From contig NZ_NIDE01000019.1 in assembly GCF_002197845.1 (NCBI RefSeq), forward strand, positions 124,001-188,000: a DNA stretch of 64,000 bases, read 5' to 3'. The notes under the pieces are model-generated. The model saw only the letters and a program-made list of their open reading frames with translations. It had not been told where the DNA came from and did not search any database. The DNA comes from Fimbriiglobus ruber. Lineage in GTDB: Bacteria; Planctomycetota; Planctomycetia; Gemmatales; Gemmataceae. Below are positions 60,908 to 64,000 of the stretch, piece after piece. The number at the start of each line of letters is the position of its first letter. Positions within the stretch are counted from its first letter, which is position 1. Made by a program: the position numbers and the translations under genes.

Positions 60908-61066
60908 AAAGACGGGTGGTCGCGACCGCGGCCGACCATAACGATTATTTCGATTTCGCGGCGTATGTTCGGTCGCTCGACGACCTACGCCGTTCACGCG
61001 GGCTGATCTTCAGGGCCGTTTCCCGACAATATTCTCCGAGTTTCACTGAAGGCGCGACATTACACC

Positions 61067-63892
61067 ATGAGCCTTGCGACAAAAGCTCCTCCCCCCGCCG
61101 GCGCTACCGAGCCTAAAACTTCCGCGCCGGTGGTTAACGCCACGCGGTCGCTAGAAGCCGATATCCAGTTGCTCGACCAGTTGCTCGGGGAAACGATCCG
61201 GAAGTTGGCCGGCGACGACACGCACAACCTGTTCAGCGAGATCGGCAAGATCGCGGTCGACCTCCGGACGAAACCGTCGGTCGACCAGGCTCGGGGTCTC
61301 CGCGACCGGCTAGACCAGCTCGACGTTCCGACGTTGCGGACCCTGATCCGCGCCTTCCGCGTTTATTTCGACCTGATTAACCTCGCCGAGCAACATGCAC
61401 GGGTTCGCGCAATCCGCGAGCGCGTTGCCAAAGTCGCGCCGGAGCCGATGGCCGAGAGCGCCGAGGCGGCGTTGCGACAGCTTCGCGCGAGCGGTGTCGC
61501 CGCGAAAGACCTGGATTTCCTGCTCCGGCACGCGATGATCTGCCCGGTCTTCACCGCCCACCCGAGCGAAGCCCGCAGGCTGACGGTCCTTGAGAAATTG
61601 ACGGCGATTTCCCACGAACTCGACAAGTTCGATTACTCGATCCTGCTCGCGAAAGAAAAGGTCGCGACGACCGAGGCGATCGCCGAGCAGATCGAGACGT
61701 TGTGGCAGACCGCGGCCGTCCGGACGGTCCGCCCGGGCGTTCTAGACGAGGTTCGGCAGGCGCTCGAAGTCGTCGAGGGCTGTCTGTTCGACGTCGTCCC
61801 GCAATTGTACCGCGACCTGGAACGCTCGCTCCGGGCCGTTTACCCCGAGCGCAAATGGGACGATCTGCCCTCGATCCTGAGGTTCGGCTCGTGGATCGGC
61901 GGTGACCGCGACGGCAACCCGTTCGTGACCCACGACGTGACCGCAAAAGCCGTCCGGCTTCACCAGGAAACAATCCTCAAACACTACCTGGAGCGGGTCA
62001 AAGACCTTGGCCGGCGGCTCAGTCACTCGGCCGAGTTCGTCCATGTCGGCCCGGAGTTTCAACTCTCGCTCGATCGGGACGCGAAACTCTTCCCGAACCT
62101 AGCACCCAGCGCCGGCCGCGAACCGTACCGCGGCAAATGCCGGTACATCGCGGCGAAATTGCAGCGGACGTTGGACTACCTGACGACTTTGACACCGCAC
62201 TGGAGCGAGCAACCGGTCGCTCCGCCCGCAGGCGCTTACGAAAACAAAAGTGAACTGATCGCGGACCTGGCCGTGATCGCGAACGATCTGTCGGGGCACA
62301 AGTCGGAGGCGGGACTCGGCCCGGTCCGCGAACTGATGCGGCTCGCCGACATGTTCGGCACCCACTTGATGACCCTCGACGTGCGACAACACGCCGACCG
62401 GCACCGGCGGGCCATGTCCGAGGTGCTGGCCTACGCCGGGGTCGTGCCGGCTTACGACAAACTGTCTTCCGTCCAGTGCTTCGAGTGCCTGGCGAAAGAA
62501 CTCCCGCAGACCCGGCCGCTCATCCCGGCCCATCTGCCGTACTCCGAGGAGACCTGCGAGGTCGTCCAGACGTTCCGCACGATCGCGGCCGTTCTGGAGC
62601 AGCAGTGCCCGGACGCCATCGAGACGTACATCATCAGCGGCACCGGGGACGCCGCCCACTTGCTGGAAGTCTTGTTGTTCGCGCGGGAAGCCCGGCTGTT
62701 CCGCCCCATCGACGGCGTGAGCCGGCTCAACATCGTCCCGCTGTTCGAGACCCACGACGCGCTCGTCCACGGCACGTCGATCGTCCAGGCGTTGCTGAAG
62801 AACCCGGTCTACCGTCAGCACCTCGAACTGCGAGGGAACCGACAAGAGGTGATGATTGGCTACTCGGACAGCAACAAGGAAAGCGGCTTTGTCCAGTCCG
62901 CGTGGTCCTTGTACGCGGTCCAGCGCGATCTTGCCGACCTGAGCCGCAAGACGGGCATTCAGGTCCAGATCTTCCACGGCCGTGGCGGCGCGGTCGGTCG
63001 CGGCGGCGGCCCCGCGAACAGCGCGATCCTGGCCCAACCGCGGGGGAGCATCAACGGCCGCTTGAAGATCACCGAGCAAGGGGAAATGATCGCCGACCGG
63101 TATGGCCACCCGGCCATCGCCGAACGGCACCTGGATCAAATCATCAACGCCGTACTGCGGGCGAGCCTGTCCACCGAGGAACAAAAAGTCGACCACGCGT
63201 GGGTCGGCGTGATGGACCTGATCGCGGAAAAGGCCCGGCGCCACTACCGCGCGCTCGTGTACGAGAACCCCGAATTCCTCTCGTACTTCATGCAGGCCAC
63301 GCCGATCAACGAAATCTCGCAATTGAAGTTGGGCTCCCGCCCGGCCCGGCGGACGACCTCGCCCAGCATCGAAACGCTCCGCGCGATTCCTTGGGTCTTT
63401 AGCTGGATGCAGAGCCGGCACACGCTCCCGGGCTGGTACGGTCTGGGGAGTGCGGTCACGGACGTACTGGCGGAAACCCCGGAAGCAGCCGCCACGCTGA
63501 AAGCCATGTACCAGGGTTGGCACTTCTGGCGGACCCTGATCGACAACGCGCAAATGATTCTGGCGAAGGCCGACCTGACCATCGCCCGCCTCTACGCCGA
63601 CCTGATCGACGACCAGGAAATCGCCGCCAAGATTTACGGCACCATCGCCACCGAATACCAGAAAACCGTCGACGCCATTTGTCTCACGACGGACCAGACG
63701 AACCTTTTGGAACGGGTGCCCATCCTTCAGGCGTCAATCGCGCGGCGAAACCCTTATGTCGACCCGCTCAGTTTCATACAACTTGTATTGTTGAAGCGAT
63801 TGCGCGCGGGAACCGGCTCACAGGACGAGCTATTGACCGGCGTCTTAGAAAGTATCAACGGGGTCGCGTCCGGTCTCAAGAACACCGGATGA
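61067..63892 (+). CDS. ppc: Phosphoenolpyruvate carboxylase
   Basis: 941 residues, normal length. It makes oxaloacetate from phosphoenolpyruvate and bicarbonate and so refills the TCA cycle. Visible: CPVFTAHPSEARRLTVLEKL near residue 160 (catalytic His; most enzymes read AHPTE), FGSWIGGDRDGNPFVTHDVT near 275, EVMIGYSDSNKESGFVQSAW, VQIFHGRGGAVGRGGGPANS near 635 and LKITEQGEMIADRYG. The protein ends in SGLKNTG, matching the conserved C-terminal NTG. It is 159 bases after pfkA; no terminator is seen between them. Confidence 0.95.
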   Translation: MSLATKAPPPAGATEPKTSAPVVNATRSLEADIQLLDQLLGETIRKLAGDDTHNLFSEIGKIAVDLRTKPSVDQARGLRDRLDQLDVPTLRTLIRAFRVYFDLINLAEQHARVRAIRERVAKVAPEPMAESAEAALRQLRASGVAAKDLDFLLRHAMICPVFTAHPSEARRLTVLEKLTAISHELDKFDYSILLAKEKVATTEAIAEQIETLWQTAAVRTVRPGVLDEVRQALEVVEGCLFDVVPQLYRDLERSLRAVYPERKWDDLPSILRFGSWIGGDRDGNPFVTHDVTAKAVRLHQETILKHYLERVKDLGRRLSHSAEFVHVGPEFQLSLDRDAKLFPNLAPSAGREPYRGKCRYIAAKLQRTLDYLTTLTPHWSEQPVAPPAGAYENKSELIADLAVIANDLSGHKSEAGLGPVRELMRLADMFGTHLMTLDVRQHADRHRRAMSEVLAYAGVVPAYDKLSSVQCFECLAKELPQTRPLIPAHLPYSEETCEVVQTFRTIAAVLEQQCPDAIETYIISGTGDAAHLLEVLLFAREARLFRPIDGVSRLNIVPLFETHDALVHGTSIVQALLKNPVYRQHLELRGNRQEVMIGYSDSNKESGFVQSAWSLYAVQRDLADLSRKTGIQVQIFHGRGGAVGRGGGPANSAILAQPRGSINGRLKITEQGEMIADRYGHPAIAERHLDQIINAVLRASLSTEEQKVDHAWVGVMDLIAEKARRHYRALVYENPEFLSYFMQATPINEISQLKLGSRPARRTTSPSIETLRAIPWVFSWMQSRHTLPGWYGLGSAVTDVLAETPEAAATLKAMYQGWHFWRTLIDNAQMILAKADLTIARLYADLIDDQEIAAKIYGTIATEYQKTVDAICLTTDQTNLLERVPILQASIARRNPYVDPLSFIQLVLLKRLRAGTGSQDELLTGVLESINGVASGLKNTG

Positions 63893-63921
63893 CGGATCCC
63901 AGTCTACCGACAAGGTTTACC

Positions 63922-63939
63922 CTCCCGCCCCGGCGGGAG
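63922..63939. terminator. Hairpin after ppc
   Basis: CTCCCGC/GCGGGAG, a 7-base-pair stem with a 4-base loop, 30 bases after the ppc stop. No T-run beyond ATTTC. Confidence 0.5.
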
Positions 63940-63957
63940 ATTTCACGAGAGCCATTG

Positions 63958-64000
63958 ATGTCCGACGCGTTCTCCCCGAGCCGGTTCGTCCCTCTCCCCC
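63958..64000 (+). CDS. Start of a further gene, cut by the window end
   Basis: ATG followed by SDAFSPSRFVPLP in an open frame, with CACGAGAG about 7-10 bases upstream. Only 14 residues are visible, so the identity is unknown. Confidence 0.3.
   Translation, partial: MSDAFSPSRFVPLP

Overview
The window is a GC-rich bacterial chromosome segment that looks like a planctomycete of the Gemmataceae (Gemmata/Fimbriiglobus-like). The basis is a beta-ribofuranosylaminobenzene 5'-phosphate synthase next to a DUF447 gene (tetrahydromethanopterin C1 chemistry), a planctomycete-style HNH protein, an orphan RHS tip, tandem families of membrane-anchored or secreted paralogues, and frequent TTG/GTG starts behind short GGAG sites. 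No rRNA, tRNA or CRISPR array was seen.

Layout. 1-12.6 kb is a storage-carbohydrate block: a HAD phosphatase fused to a HerA-like ATPase (cut by the window edge), an amylo-1,6-glucosidase-type debranching enzyme and TreZ on the minus strand, then GlgX/TreX and TreY on the plus strand. Together they trim glycogen and convert it to trehalose. 12.8-20 kb holds a giant AsmA-like protein behind a good sigma-54 motif, NusB, a 2-hydroxyacid dehydrogenase and a glycosyltransferase. 20.3-26.2 kb has a transglutaminase-like protein, an orphan RHS tip, two tandem paralogues, riboflavin synthase and RsmA.

26.2-41 kb is the accessory core. mcrB and mcrC, normally adjacent, are separated by four tandem paralogues encoding single-pass membrane proteins, and the last one overlaps the mcrC start by four bases. 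Downstream come an HNH gene, a 313-bp MITE-like element with 12-bp terminal inverted repeats (a truncated relative lies at 59.05 kb), and an HTH gene split by a 1.29-kb insertion sequence. Removing the IS and one CGGTC duplication restores the HTH reading frame exactly.

41-48 kb carries a secreted protein, the DUF447-mptG pair, an MlaE-type permease, a methyltransferase, ilvC divergent from a marR gene with a 45-bp palindrome between them, and a small Sm-like protein. 48.15-50.54 kb is an AT-rich island with an orphan DNA methyltransferase and a two-winged-helix protein. It is flanked by 96-bp direct repeats that both encode the C-terminus of the B12-dependent ribonucleotide reductase NrdJ, which points to an element that targets the nrdJ 3' end. 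50.4-64 kb is core metabolism: nrdJ, dcd, an S1-domain protein, a Tat-exported protein, phosphofructokinase and PEP carboxylase.

Three genes (mptG, ilvC, the IS transposase) are each restored by adding one base, so either sequencing deletions or real frameshifts are present. The most interesting candidates are the McrBC operon with embedded membrane proteins and the nrdJ-targeted methyltransferase island.
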